NCBI GenBank assembly: GCA_963798075.1
Contig: CAWCRU010000040.1
Location: 1 to 64,000, forward strand
Direction: 5' to 3'
Length of the DNA stretch: 64,000 bases
Origin: DATAOG01 sp963798075
Lineage (GTDB): Bacteria > Pseudomonadota > Alphaproteobacteria > Geminicoccales > Geminicoccaceae
This document shows, one piece after another, positions 36,099 to 45,944 of this stretch. Within the stretch, counting starts at the first letter, position 1. The number at the start of each line of letters is the position of its first letter. The notes under the pieces are model-generated. The model ran no database searches, was not told where the DNA came from, and was given only the letters and a program-made list of their open reading frames with translations. A program made the position numbers and the translations under genes.

Positions 36099-36660
36099 TG
36101 CAAGATAGCTGGCACGGGGGCCGGTCCGCCGGCGCACGATGCGTCACTTCCGTGCGCTCGACGCAACACCCTCGGCCATCAACTCACTTGATCTTGAGTT
36201 AATCCTCCAGATTCCGACCTCGCCTGACGCACTAGATAACATCTTTAATCGATTGTTCCAGGCGGATAAGCTGAAACCTCTCCGGCCCGAAGGATCAATG
36301 ATCTCCATTGATTAAGAAGTCAGCCTCACTGATAGGTCGGCTCGGACCGAGCCCCCACAATCAGAACATGCGTCACTTCAAGAAAAACATGCGCCACCGA
36401 TGCGCCGCCGTCCAAGCCGAAGATGCGCCACCGGCGGCGCATTCTGAAGTTGGTGATCGGGTGGATTCAGTGCGGAGAATCGAGCATGATTTTCAAGATA
36501 CTCCGGATGGCTGGCGCTGTGCCTGACTGCCGGCGGCGTCATCAGCGCCACTTGGCAACGTGGACGACCTGGTTCCGGCATCGTCATTACGGTTGGAGGG
36601 TCGGGCGGGCGGATCAAGCGGGATCAATCCAGGGGCTCGGGATCAGGGGGATCAAGCGGA

Positions 36661-37950
36661 TCAGACCGCGTCGAGGGCCTGGGCGAGGTCGGCGATCAGG
36701 TCTTCGGGGTGCTCGACGCCGACCGAGAGGCGGACCATGGCGGGGGTGATGCCGAGCTCGGCCTGGCGCTCGGGCGGGATGTCGGAGTGGGTCATGCTCG
36801 CCGGGTGCTCGGCCAGGCTCTCGGTGCCGCCCAGGCTCACCGCCAGCCGGACCAGCTTCAAGGCGTCGAGCAGGCGGAAGGCCTCGGGCTCGCCGCCGTG
36901 GACCTCGAAGGCGAAGGTCGAGCCCGGCGCCTTGCACTGGCGCCGGTAGAGCTCGAAGTCGGGGTGGTCCTCGGCGAGAAAACCCAGATAGTGCACGTGT
37001 TTGACCTTGGGGTGCTCGTGCAGGAACTCGGCGATGTAGCGGGCATTCTTCATGGCGCTGGTCATGCGCAGCTTCAGGGTCTCGAGGCTGCGCATGAGCA
37101 GCCAGCCGGTGTGCGGGTCGGACATGGTGCCAAGGATCGTGCGCATGCCGCGCACAGGCGCCAGGCGCGCCTCGGCGCCGAGGCAGGCGCCCGCGATCAC
37201 GTCGCTGTGGCCGCCCACGTATTTGGTCAAGGAATAGACCACGAGGTCGGCGCCCTGGGCCAGCGGCTGCTGCCAGAGCGGGCCCAGGAAGGTGTTGTCG
37301 ACGATGAGCGGCGGCCGCCCGCCGGGCTTGGCCGGCAGGCGTCTTGCGATCTCGGCGCAGTGCGCGATGTCGACCAGCGCGTTGGTCGGATTGGCCGGCG
37401 TCTCGAGCAGGATCGCGCCGACCGGCCCCGCGCGGCCCGCCGCCTTGACCGCCTGGTCGAGCGAGCGGCCGCCGCCGCCGGCGCTGAAGCCCTCGGGCTT
37501 GATGCCGAACTGGGGCAGGATGTTCTGGATCAGGAACTCGGTGCCGCCATAGAGCGGCTCGCTGTGGACGATCACGTCGCCCGGGCGCAGGAAGGTCCAA
37601 AGGGTGGTCGAGATCGCGGCCATGCCGCTCGAGAACACGAGGCTCGACTCGGCCCCGTCCCACAGGCCCAGCCGGTCCTCGAGAATCTCCAGATCCGGAT
37701 TGTTGATCCGCGAGTAGATGAGCCCCGGCTCCTCGGCCGGCCGCTTGTCCCGCAGCCCATACGCGACCTCGAAGAAGGCTTTGCCGGCCGCGGCGCGCTC
37801 GAACACGAAGGTCGAGGTCTGGAACACCGGGCACTTGACCGAGCCCTCCGAGAGCTTGGGGTCGTAGCCGTAGCTCATCATGAGCGTCTCGGGATGCAGC
37901 GTATGGTTGCCGATGGTCCGGTGGCGGTAGGGCTTCTGCGGCTTGGCCAT
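36661..37950 (-). CDS. Cystathionine gamma-synthase family PLP enzyme
   Basis: 429 residues. The PLP-binding Lys is in VVYSLTKYVGGHSDV; family blocks SSGMAAISTTLWTFLRPGD, LYGGTEFLI, ETPANPTNALVDI and AVSLGGTESLAEHPASMTHSDI are present. The family includes O-acetyl/O-succinylhomoserine sulfhydrylase, cystathionine synthase and methionine gamma-lyase; this subgroup keeps a longer N-terminus (RHRTIGNHTLHPETLMMSYGYDP). Substrate is not decided by sequence. Downstream of and on the same strand as the ClC gene. Confidence 0.88.
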   Translation of the reverse strand: MAKPQKPYRHRTIGNHTLHPETLMMSYGYDPKLSEGSVKCPVFQTSTFVFERAAAGKAFFEVAYGLRDKRPAEEPGLIYSRINNPDLEILEDRLGLWDGAESSLVFSSGMAAISTTLWTFLRPGDVIVHSEPLYGGTEFLIQNILPQFGIKPEGFSAGGGGRSLDQAVKAAGRAGPVGAILLETPANPTNALVDIAHCAEIARRLPAKPGGRPPLIVDNTFLGPLWQQPLAQGADLVVYSLTKYVGGHSDVIAGACLGAEARLAPVRGMRTILGTMSDPHTGWLLMRSLETLKLRMTSAMKNARYIAEFLHEHPKVKHVHYLGFLAEDHPDFELYRRQCKAPGSTFAFEVHGGEPEAFRLLDALKLVRLAVSLGGTESLAEHPASMTHSDIPPERQAELGITPAMVRLSVGVEHPEDLIADLAQALDAV

Positions 37951-37992
37951 GCTGGAATCCTCGTGGTATCCGGGCCCGATCGCGGCCCGCGG

Positions 37993-38018
37993 CGCCTGAG
38001 ACCCTACGGTCTCCGGCG
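37993..38018 (-). promoter_or_regulatory. Hairpin in the 5' leader of the trans-sulfuration gene
   Basis: CGCC-T-GAGACC and GGTCTC-CGGCG form a stem with a one-base bulge 43 nt upstream of the ATG at 37950. It may be a leader hairpin or the terminator of the upstream ClC gene. It does not match the SAM-II riboswitch consensus by eye. Confidence 0.3.
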
Positions 38019-38089
38019 ATGTCCGCATGCGCGCGCGAGGAGATATGGTTATCACAATCGCACGCGCAAGTAGAGAAATCGCCCGAGCT

Positions 38090-39910
38090 TCAGGTCCAGT
38101 ACGGCCGGATGCTCGCGGCCACCGAATTGGCGATGTGCTCCTTGCTGATCACGCCGACCACGTCGTCCGGGCGCGGCACGCGGCCGCCCTTGACGACGAC
38201 CGCCATGGCGCCGCCACGGCGCCACATGCGGCGGATGACGTCGAACACGACATCGTCCTCGCGCGCGATCGTGAAATCGGGGCGCGCGACGTCGCCGAGC
38301 GTGATCCCGGTATAGGCGCCCTCGAGCCCGCGCCGGAGGCCGGTATTGACGCGCTGCACGCCGACGATCCGGGCCCCGTGGGTCACCACGACGTGGCGCA
38401 GCTTGCCGGCCTCTTCGGGCCGCCGCAGGAACTCGTCGAAGCTCATCTCGGCCGGCAGCACCAGCACGTCGCGGTCCATGACCTCGTTCGCGTGGCGCAC
38501 GAGAAACATGTTGGCGTGCAGGACCTTGGGGATCGAGCGGCCGCGGCTCAAGAGCTTGATCGTATAGATGTTCTCGCGCGAGAGCACGCGCCGGACGCCG
38601 ATCGAGAGCGCCACCGCGACGATCATCGGCATCACGATCGCGTAATCGCGGGTCATCTCGAAGATCATCGTGACCGCGGTCATCGCGGCGCCCGTCCCGC
38701 CGCCCACCATGGCCGCCATCCCGACCATGGCAAAGCTCGGCACGCTGATGTCGGGCGAGGGATAGATGGCGCCCGCGAGCGCCCCGAGGCTGCCGCCCAG
38801 GGTGGCGCCCATGAACAACGACGGCGAGAAGATCCCGCCCGAGGCGCCCGAGCCGAGGCTGAGCAGCGTCGCCGTGAATTTGCAGACGAACAGCAGGAAC
38901 AGGAAGGCAAAGCCGCCAAGCCCGCCCAGCAGCAGCGCCTGAATGGTCGAGTAGCCGACCCCCTCGACGTAGTAATGGCCGGCGGTGCGCATCAAGAGAT
39001 AGATCATGACGCCGACCGCGACCATGCCGATGCTGTGGCGCAGATAGGGATTGGCGACCTTGTCGAACACCTGCTCGGCGCGGTGCAGCCCCTGGGTGAA
39101 GCCCGCCGCCGCGACCCCGGTCACCGCACCCAGGACCGCATAGGCGAGAAGCGCTGCCGCCGAGACCGCCTCGTTCTCGAGCGCCGGCAAGGGCGGGATC
39201 TGGAAGGCCGGCAGCACGCCCAGGAACAGGCGGCCGACGAAGGTCGCGGTCCCGGTCGCGAGCGCCACCGGCAGGAAGGTGCGGCCGCTGATCTCGGGCA
39301 TCATGAGCTCGATCGCGAACATCACGCCGCCGATCGGCGTGTTGAAGGTCGCGGCGATGCCGGCACCCGCCCCGGCGGCCACCAGCGTGATCCGCTGCCA
39401 GGCGGCCATCTTGATGATCTGGCCCATGGTCGAGCCGAACGACGCGCCGATCTGGATGATCGGGCCCTCGCGCCCGACCGCAGCCCCACTGCCGATCGAG
39501 AGGGCCGAAGCCAGCGACTTGACCGCCGCGACCACCGGCCGGATCACGCCTTCCTGATAGTAGACCGCGTTCATCACCTCGGGCACGCCATGGCCGCGAG
39601 CCTCGGGCGCGAAGGTCTTGACCAGGAAGGTGACGCCGAGCCCGCCGATCACCGGCACCAGGATCACGAGCGGCCCCCAGGGGCTCGCGGGCGTGAACAG
39701 GTTGGCGTCGTAGGTGAAGGACAGCTGGCCCAGGAAGAACAGGTTGTGGATCAGGCCGATCAGCGCGCGAAAGCCGACCGCGCCGAAGCCCGTGATGACG
39801 CCGACCGCGACCGCCAGCAGGGAGAGCGAGGTCAGCCCGATCGGTTGCGAATCCGAAGCGACAGCCGGCTCGGCAGCGCGGGGGACAGGTTGCCGTTCGG
39901 ATGTTTGCAT
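38090..39910 (-). CDS. ClC-family chloride channel/transporter with C-terminal CBS domains
   Basis: 606 residues. The anion-path motifs are readable: RGHGVPEVMNAVYY (GSGIP position), GSGAAVGREGPIIQIGASFG (with the gating Glu of GREGP) and GASGGIFSPSLFMGA. About ten membrane helices fill residues 25-450. Two CBS-type segments follow (HANEVMDRDVLVLPAEM..., TLGDVARPDFTIAREDDVV). The gating Glu suggests an H+/Cl- exchanger. The ATG at 39910 is preferred because the longer frame adds only Arg/Pro-rich residues. Confidence 0.88.
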   Translation of the reverse strand: MQTSERQPVPRAAEPAVASDSQPIGLTSLSLLAVAVGVITGFGAVGFRALIGLIHNLFFLGQLSFTYDANLFTPASPWGPLVILVPVIGGLGVTFLVKTFAPEARGHGVPEVMNAVYYQEGVIRPVVAAVKSLASALSIGSGAAVGREGPIIQIGASFGSTMGQIIKMAAWQRITLVAAGAGAGIAATFNTPIGGVMFAIELMMPEISGRTFLPVALATGTATFVGRLFLGVLPAFQIPPLPALENEAVSAAALLAYAVLGAVTGVAAAGFTQGLHRAEQVFDKVANPYLRHSIGMVAVGVMIYLLMRTAGHYYVEGVGYSTIQALLLGGLGGFAFLFLLFVCKFTATLLSLGSGASGGIFSPSLFMGATLGGSLGALAGAIYPSPDISVPSFAMVGMAAMVGGGTGAAMTAVTMIFEMTRDYAIVMPMIVAVALSIGVRRVLSRENIYTIKLLSRGRSIPKVLHANMFLVRHANEVMDRDVLVLPAEMSFDEFLRRPEEAGKLRHVVVTHGARIVGVQRVNTGLRRGLEGAYTGITLGDVARPDFTIAREDDVVFDVIRRMWRRGGAMAVVVKGGRVPRPDDVVGVISKEHIANSVAASIRPYWT

Positions 39911-40046
39911 GTCGTCGACGCCGGTTGGAGCGGGCGAGCGCCGGCCGGAGGTCGTCCCCCTTGCGCTCGCGTGGCGCCGCACCATAGTCATGGAGCCGCC
40001 GCGCGGGAAGGGTCGCAGCAGCAAGTCGGATCGAGGAGGACCGCCC

Positions 40047-40596
<550 letters not shown>

Positions 40597-40867
40597 CCGG
40601 GAAGCGCTGCCGCGCAAGGCCGCCTCGCAAGCGCGCCGCATGCAGGATGAACGTCCGCGCCGGTCTCCCACCCCTCCCGATCTCGCCCATCAGGGCTGCC
40701 GGGAGGCGCCGCGCGCCGTGCGCGACCGGCCAAGGTGCTTGATCACCCGGTGCCCGCCGCGTAGGTTCGATCGCTCAAATCTCGACAGCCCGGCTCTCAG
40801 ATGGCCAGTCTCGAGACGCTGAGCTGAACGAGGGCGCCCGGAGGCCCTTGGGGGAGGCACCATCGCG

Positions 40868-41941
40868 ATGCGCAGCTTCGCAAGCCTGGCCGTATGCCTC
40901 ATGCTCGGCATGCTCTCGCTGGCATCCGTCCGTGCGGCAGCGGCTGAGATCGCCTTCACCGATCAGCGCGGCCAGCTCGTGACCCTGAGCGGCCCGGCCA
41001 AGCGGACCGTCGCGTTCCCCAAGCCGGTGCCCTCGCTCTACATCGCCGTCGACGACGGCATCGAGCACTTGGTCGGCATCCATCCGGCGGCCCAGAGCGC
41101 GATCATGGGCAGCGTCCTCGGAAAGTTCTTTCCGGGTGTTGCCGACATCAGCACCGGGATCGTGGCCCAAGGATTCGTCCCCAATGTCGAGGAGCTGCTG
41201 AAGATCAATCCGGACGTGGTGATCCAGTGGGCTCTCAAAACCGACCAGTACATCGAGCCGATGGAGCGGGTCGGTCTGACCGTCGTCGGACTGAGCTATG
41301 GCTCCTATGAGATCGAAAGGGAACGGATCAGCATTATCGGCAAGATCGCGCAGCAGGAACAGCGCGCCAATTCATTCTTGGCCTGGCACGACCAGGTGCG
41401 CCAGAATCTGCATGAGACCTTGAGCAGCATTCCTCAAGAAAAACGAGTTCGCATGGTATTCGTCGATCGGTTGGACAACAACGAGCTGGCGCTGTTCGGA
41501 AGAGATGAGTTCTTCTTTCAGATGGCCGGCCTGCGCAACCTGGCGTTCGAAGCTGGCCTGAATCAGGGCACGGTGACCGTCAGCGCGGAACAGGTTCTGG
41601 CGTGGGATCCGGAGATCGTCTTCCTGAACTACTACGACGCGGCGATCACGCCCGCCGATTTTTACGACAACCCGGTCTACGACAGCATGACCGCGGTGAA
41701 GGACCGCCGGATCTACAAGATGCCAACTCTGGGTACGGACAGTCACGAGGCGCCGTTGGTGTGGATGTGGATGACCATGCTGGCCTACCCCGAGCTCGAG
41801 GATTGGGATTTGCGGCGGACCGTCGCGAACAAGTACGTCGAGATGTATGGTCAGAGGCCCTCCGATGCGGACGTCGACCAGATCATGCAGCTGGCGACCA
41901 ATGGCGAAAGCCGGAATTATCTGAAGAAGTTCGGCCGGTAA
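40868..41941 (+). CDS. Periplasmic substrate-binding protein, iron-siderophore/cobalamin type (FecB/BtuF-like)
   Basis: 357 residues with a signal peptide to about residue 26 (SVRAAAAE). The class III binding-protein fold shows EIAFTDQRGQLVTLSGPAKRTV, LLKINPDVVIQWALK, and the back half QVLAWDPEIVFLNYY and VKDRRIYKMPTLGTDSHEAP. First gene of an importer with the FecCD-type permease and ATPase that follow. No TonB receptor or Fur-box-like site is visible nearby, so the ligand (siderophore, haem, other metal chelate) is open. Confidence 0.85.
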   Translation: MRSFASLAVCLMLGMLSLASVRAAAAEIAFTDQRGQLVTLSGPAKRTVAFPKPVPSLYIAVDDGIEHLVGIHPAAQSAIMGSVLGKFFPGVADISTGIVAQGFVPNVEELLKINPDVVIQWALKTDQYIEPMERVGLTVVGLSYGSYEIERERISIIGKIAQQEQRANSFLAWHDQVRQNLHETLSSIPQEKRVRMVFVDRLDNNELALFGRDEFFFQMAGLRNLAFEAGLNQGTVTVSAEQVLAWDPEIVFLNYYDAAITPADFYDNPVYDSMTAVKDRRIYKMPTLGTDSHEAPLVWMWMTMLAYPELEDWDLRRTVANKYVEMYGQRPSDADVDQIMQLATNGESRNYLKKFGR

Positions 41942-42046
41942 GCCGGCCACGCGGACCGGCAAAGCGTCCCGGTTGCAGCCGATGCGGAGGCGAGGCGGCG
42001 GCCTCGATGGGCGCCAGGCCGCCAACGATCCTGGCCGGGCGCCCTG

Positions 42047-43096
42047 ATGCTCGCTGCGCGGTCATTGCCCCATCGGCGCGCGGCCAGGGTTCGGGTCTTC
42101 TGGCTGGGGGTCATGATCGGCGCGCCGCTCGTGCTGATCGGCTCGCTGGCGACCGGGCGCTACGGGATTCCGTTCGCCCACGTCGTCGCGATCCTGATGA
42201 GCCATCTGGCGCCGCTCGACGTCAGCTGGTCGCTGCCGGAGCAGCGCGTGGTGGAGCTCGTGCGTCTGCCGCGGGTGCTCGCGGCCTGCCTCGCCGGCGC
42301 CGGGCTCGCCATCGCCGGAGCCTCGCTCCAGGGCGTGTTTCGCAACCCGCTGGTCGGCCCGCAGATCATCGGCGTCTCGTCCGGGGCGGCCTTCGGCGGC
42401 GCGCTCGCGATCCTGCTGTTCAGCAGCGCCGGGATCACCGTGGCCCTCGCCTTCGCGGGCGGCCTCCTGGCCATCGCGGTCGTCTACCTGATGAGCCGGA
42501 TCTCCGGGCGGGCGCCGATTCTTTTGCTCGTGCTCGCCGGCGTGGTCACCAGCGCGTTCTTCTCGGCCCTGATCTCGCTGATCAAGTACGTGGCCGATCC
42601 GGACAACAAGCTGCCCGCCATCGTCTATTGGCTGATGGGCAGCTTCGCCAGCATCGGCTGGCCCGACGTCGTGGTCCTGCTCGGCCCGGTGGCGCTCGGC
42701 GGGGCGCTCATCTACGGGCTCAGGTTTCGCATCAACGTGCTCTCGCTCGGCGAGGAGGAGGCGCAGGCCCTGGGGATCCCGGTCGAGCGCACCCGGTGGC
42801 TGATCCTGGGCGCGGTCGCCCTGATCTCCGCCGCGGTGGTGGCGGTCGCAGGCGTGGTCGGGTGGGTCGGTCTGGTGGTGCCGCATTTCGCGCGCATGCT
42901 CGTCGGGCCGGACCACAAGGCCCTGCTGCCGGCCGCCGCGGCGGTCGGCGCGCTCTATCTCGTGCTGATCGACAACCTCGCCCGCACCGCCACCGCGGCC
43001 GAGATCCCGCTCGGCATCATCACCGCGATCATCGGCGCGCCGGTGTTCGCCGTGCTGCTGCGCCGGATGCATGCCGGCGGCTGGCGCCATGATTGA
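42047..43096 (+). CDS. FecCD-family ABC transporter permease
   Basis: 349 residues, about ten membrane helices. Family blocks are RLPRVLAACLAGAGLAIAG, LQGVFRNPLVGPQIIGVSSGA, YWLMGSFASIGW, GVVGWVGLVVPHFAR and the final EIPLGIITAIIGAPVF. Pairs with the binding protein upstream and the ATPase overlapping its 3' end by eight nt. Confidence 0.9.
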   Translation: MLAARSLPHRRAARVRVFWLGVMIGAPLVLIGSLATGRYGIPFAHVVAILMSHLAPLDVSWSLPEQRVVELVRLPRVLAACLAGAGLAIAGASLQGVFRNPLVGPQIIGVSSGAAFGGALAILLFSSAGITVALAFAGGLLAIAVVYLMSRISGRAPILLLVLAGVVTSAFFSALISLIKYVADPDNKLPAIVYWLMGSFASIGWPDVVVLLGPVALGGALIYGLRFRINVLSLGEEEAQALGIPVERTRWLILGAVALISAAVVAVAGVVGWVGLVVPHFARMLVGPDHKALLPAAAAVGALYLVLIDNLARTATAAEIPLGIITAIIGAPVFAVLLRRMHAGGWRHD

Positions 43097-43817
43097 GGTC
43101 CAGGAGGCCGGCATGGCCTTCGGCACGCGCTGGATCTTCCGCCGCCTCTCGTTCGCGCTGCCGCGCGGCGAGACGCTGGCGATCCTCGGCCGCAACGGCC
43201 GGGGCAAGACGACGCTGCTGCGGGCGCTGCTCGGCCTGCAGCGGTGGTCGGAGGGCGGCGCCAGGATCGGCGGCAGCACCGGCTACGTGCCCCAGAGCGC
43301 GAGCGTCCCGTTCGCCTATTCCGTCCTCGACCTCGTGCTGACCGGCCGCGCGCGGCATCTCGGGATGTTCGCGGTGCCGGGCGAGGCGGACTATCGCGCC
43401 GCGCGGGCGGCGCTCGATGCGCTCGGCATGCAGGGCTTCGAGGAGCGCCAGATCGACGAGCTGAGCGGCGGCGAGCGCCAGCTCGTCCTGATCGCGCGCG
43501 CGCTGGCTTCCGAATGCGATGTGATGATCCTGGACGAGCCCACGTCCTCCCTCGACTTCCACAATCAGGACGTCATCCTCTCGACGATGCGCCGCGTCGT
43601 CAGCCAGAGCGGCCTCACGGTCGTCTTCGCTTCGCATTATCCGCAACATGCCATCCACGTGGCCGACAAGGCGCTGCTGATGTACGACGTCGACGACTAC
43701 GCTTTTGGGGAGGCGAAGTCGGTGATGACCGAGGCGGCCCTGGGGCGCCTCTACGACATTCCGATGCGCAAGGTCGAGGTGGATCGCATCACGAGCCTCG
43801 TCCCGATGTTCTCCTGA
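43089..43817 (+). CDS. ABC transporter ATP-binding protein (FepC/BtuD-like)
   Basis: 242 residues. Walker A GRNGRGKTT, signature LSGGERQLVLIARAL, Walker B VMILDEPTSSLDF and H-loop VVFASHYPQHA are all intact. Energises the FecCD-type importer. ATG at 43089 overlaps the permease gene, implying translational coupling. Confidence 0.92.
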   Translation: MIEVQEAGMAFGTRWIFRRLSFALPRGETLAILGRNGRGKTTLLRALLGLQRWSEGGARIGGSTGYVPQSASVPFAYSVLDLVLTGRARHLGMFAVPGEADYRAARAALDALGMQGFEERQIDELSGGERQLVLIARALASECDVMILDEPTSSLDFHNQDVILSTMRRVVSQSGLTVVFASHYPQHAIHVADKALLMYDVDDYAFGEAKSVMTEAALGRLYDIPMRKVEVDRITSLVPMFS

Positions 43818-43965
43818 GAGGGGACGGGACCCGCCGCCCCGGGACGCGATCTCCAGTTTGTGAACAGGCCCCTGGGTGAAAATGGATGGCCCTTTTGCCC
43901 AACCCAGGCTATGGAAACGCAACGAAGCGGCAGTGATCAAGTCGCGCGCGATGCGGGGGGATCCG

Positions 43966-45910
43966 ATGAACACGAACGAGTTCTCGCAAAAATTGGCGGG
44001 CATAGCGCTGCTCGCGTTGGCGGCGGTGCTGCCGTCGACGGCAGGCGCCGTGCCCGGTCCGGTACCGGAGGAATGCCGGTTGCCGAACCTGAGCCCGGCG
44101 CAACGGGCCAGGTGCAATTTCATCGCCCGCACCGCGGACCTTTGCCAGCGCCCCGTCCTCAGCGAGGCAACCCGACGGTTCTGCGATGAGCTCGGCGGGG
44201 CACCGGAGCCCGGCATCACCGTTTCCCCGGAGGTGCCGGCCGACATTCCAGGGCGGCGCCGGCGAAGCCAGTCTCGCCGATGCCGCGAACTTCGCATGGC
44301 AGGAGTTCATCGCGCTCAACTGGCCGGCCCTGGCCGGCACGCGCGACACGGCCGACGAGGCCGCCAAATTCGGCGATCCCGCGTTCGACGGGCCGCTGGT
44401 CTGGCAGACCTACCGGCACAAGGTCGAGATCTATCCCGGTCAGGGCACGCCGCCGGGGTTCGACGCATCCAAGCCCGATTTCGGCTACAGCACGGTTCCG
44501 CCCCAGTACATCTACAATGCGGAGCAATTGGGGCAGGGCGCGAATGGCACCGGCGAGATTCCGGCCTGCCCGGGCCAGGCGCCGGTGGCGACGCCCTCCT
44601 TCATCAACCTCGACGAAGTCTCCCAGATCGGGCTTGCCTCGATGTTTGCCGGCGCGGCACCGCCATCGGTGCCGGACAACCAGGACCCCCAATTGATCCG
44701 CTTTCTCGCCAAGGCCAACCGGAGCCACTTCGTCTACGTCGTGGATCCCAACGCCCTGGAACCGGGGGGCGATCCGCTCTACGTCGGCACCGGTCTGCCG
44801 CCGCCCGCCACCGACTGCGCCGAGCTGCAGCCGGGCGAAACGACCACCTACTGCACCGCTCAAGCCAATTTCCTGGCGGTTTCTCAAGGCAACGGCACCA
44901 CGACGACGTTGCAGGACCCGGTGATGTCGTTCCCTGTCGGCACCATCCACGTCAAGTCGGCCTGGCGGGTGCTTACTCCCGAAGAGGAGGACAGCGGCAG
45001 ATACTACACGGCGAACGTTCGCTACTACGAAGAGAATGAAGAAGGCGCGGCCGAGGTGCGCTGTTATCGCGAGGCCCGTTGGGGCCTGCTTGCCTTGCAC
45101 ATCGAGCAGAAGACGGCGACCGCACCCTCCTTCATCTTTGCGACGTTCGAGCAGGCCGACAATCTCCAGACCGAGAGCGGGGCGCCGGTCGAGAACGAGA
45201 TCGGGCAACCGATCATCAGGCCCGCGGCGATCACCACGCCCGGGCTCGAGTATCAGGACGGCGACCCGCCGACCTTGGACATCGTCGGCGATCAATACTG
45301 CGAGTCGGTGGGCAGTCGGCTCTTCTACATCGAGGAGAGCGACAACACCGGGTTTCCGTCCGGCGGCCCGATCTGCCAGAACGCGCGGACGCATCCGATC
45401 CCGCAAGTGATTCTCGACGCCAATCAAGACGCGCACCAGACGATCGCCACCTACGCCACTGACAATGGCCTTGAGAATCCGCCGTGGTTGTACTACAAGC
45501 TGATCAATATCCAATACAAACCGTTCGACATTTCGGACGTGGTCAGTGACACGACGTCGGACCTCAACGAGTCGACCTTCTATACCAACAACGAGGTGGT
45601 CGAGACCGATTATACGCTAGCGAACTTCAGCGGCCAGATCAGCCCGGAGGGGCCGCCGACCAACCTGCCCGCGAATTTCGACGGCTTCAATCCGGATCGG
45701 ACGACGTTCCAGAACGTGTTGCTGTTCGATGACCACAACAATCTCGTCGACACCTTCAACATGGGCGGGTGTCTGGGCTGCCACGGCATCGCGCAGGTCA
45801 ACAAGGGCACGGATTTCAGCTTCATCCTTTCGGGTGGTCGCGTACCCGTGCCCGAGACGCCCGACGTCGACCCGCCGGGGACCACGAACCCGATGCCCAG
45901 GGGCCAATAG
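43966..45910 (+). CDS. Large secreted haem c-containing protein of unknown function, one frameshift
   Basis: About 647 residues once re-joined near 44249 (1945 nt, one extra base). Signal peptide to about residue 28 (LPSTAGA). A Cys-rich N-terminal part (EECRLPNLSPAQRARCNFI) precedes a long domain beginning ASLADAANFAWQEFIALNWPAL and a single haem motif CLGCHG close to the C-terminus, followed by a Pro-rich tail. The position of one haem at the very end and the large haem-free domain are unlike standard cytochromes. Probably periplasmic; partner unknown. GGGGGGA lies upstream of the ATG at 43966. Confidence 0.7.
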
Positions 45911-45944
45911 CGACCGCAGAGGCAGCCGCGCCGGGGAGGCGCGG

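Larger units (their letters stand above)
35748..36660. other. Gene-poor region with palindromes
   Basis: 913 bp without a supported gene. It carries the inverted 26-bp-type repeat at 35776-35793, two hairpins described separately, a small palindrome AACTCA..TGAGTT near 36181-36200, two copies of ATGCGTCACTTC (near 36138 and 36368), and a run of five GATCA motifs at 36616-36663. An ATG at 36486 with a GGAGAA site has a hydrophobic continuation only if one base is shifted; see rejected items. Confidence 0.5.

Noticed and set aside
36486..36660. Small secreted peptide with a good ribosome site (GGAGAA) and a Gly-rich tail
   Set aside because: A signal-like helix (WLALCLTAGGVISA) appears only after a one-base shift at codon 8, and the frame then runs antisense into the trans-sulfuration gene.
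37951..38089. SAM-II riboswitch upstream of the trans-sulfuration gene
   Set aside because: Only a simple bulged hairpin is present; the SAM-II pseudoknot consensus was not matched.
40597..40867. Cobalamin riboswitch upstream of the metal-type importer
   Set aside because: No B12-box-like or GCCACTG-type core could be found by eye in this leader.
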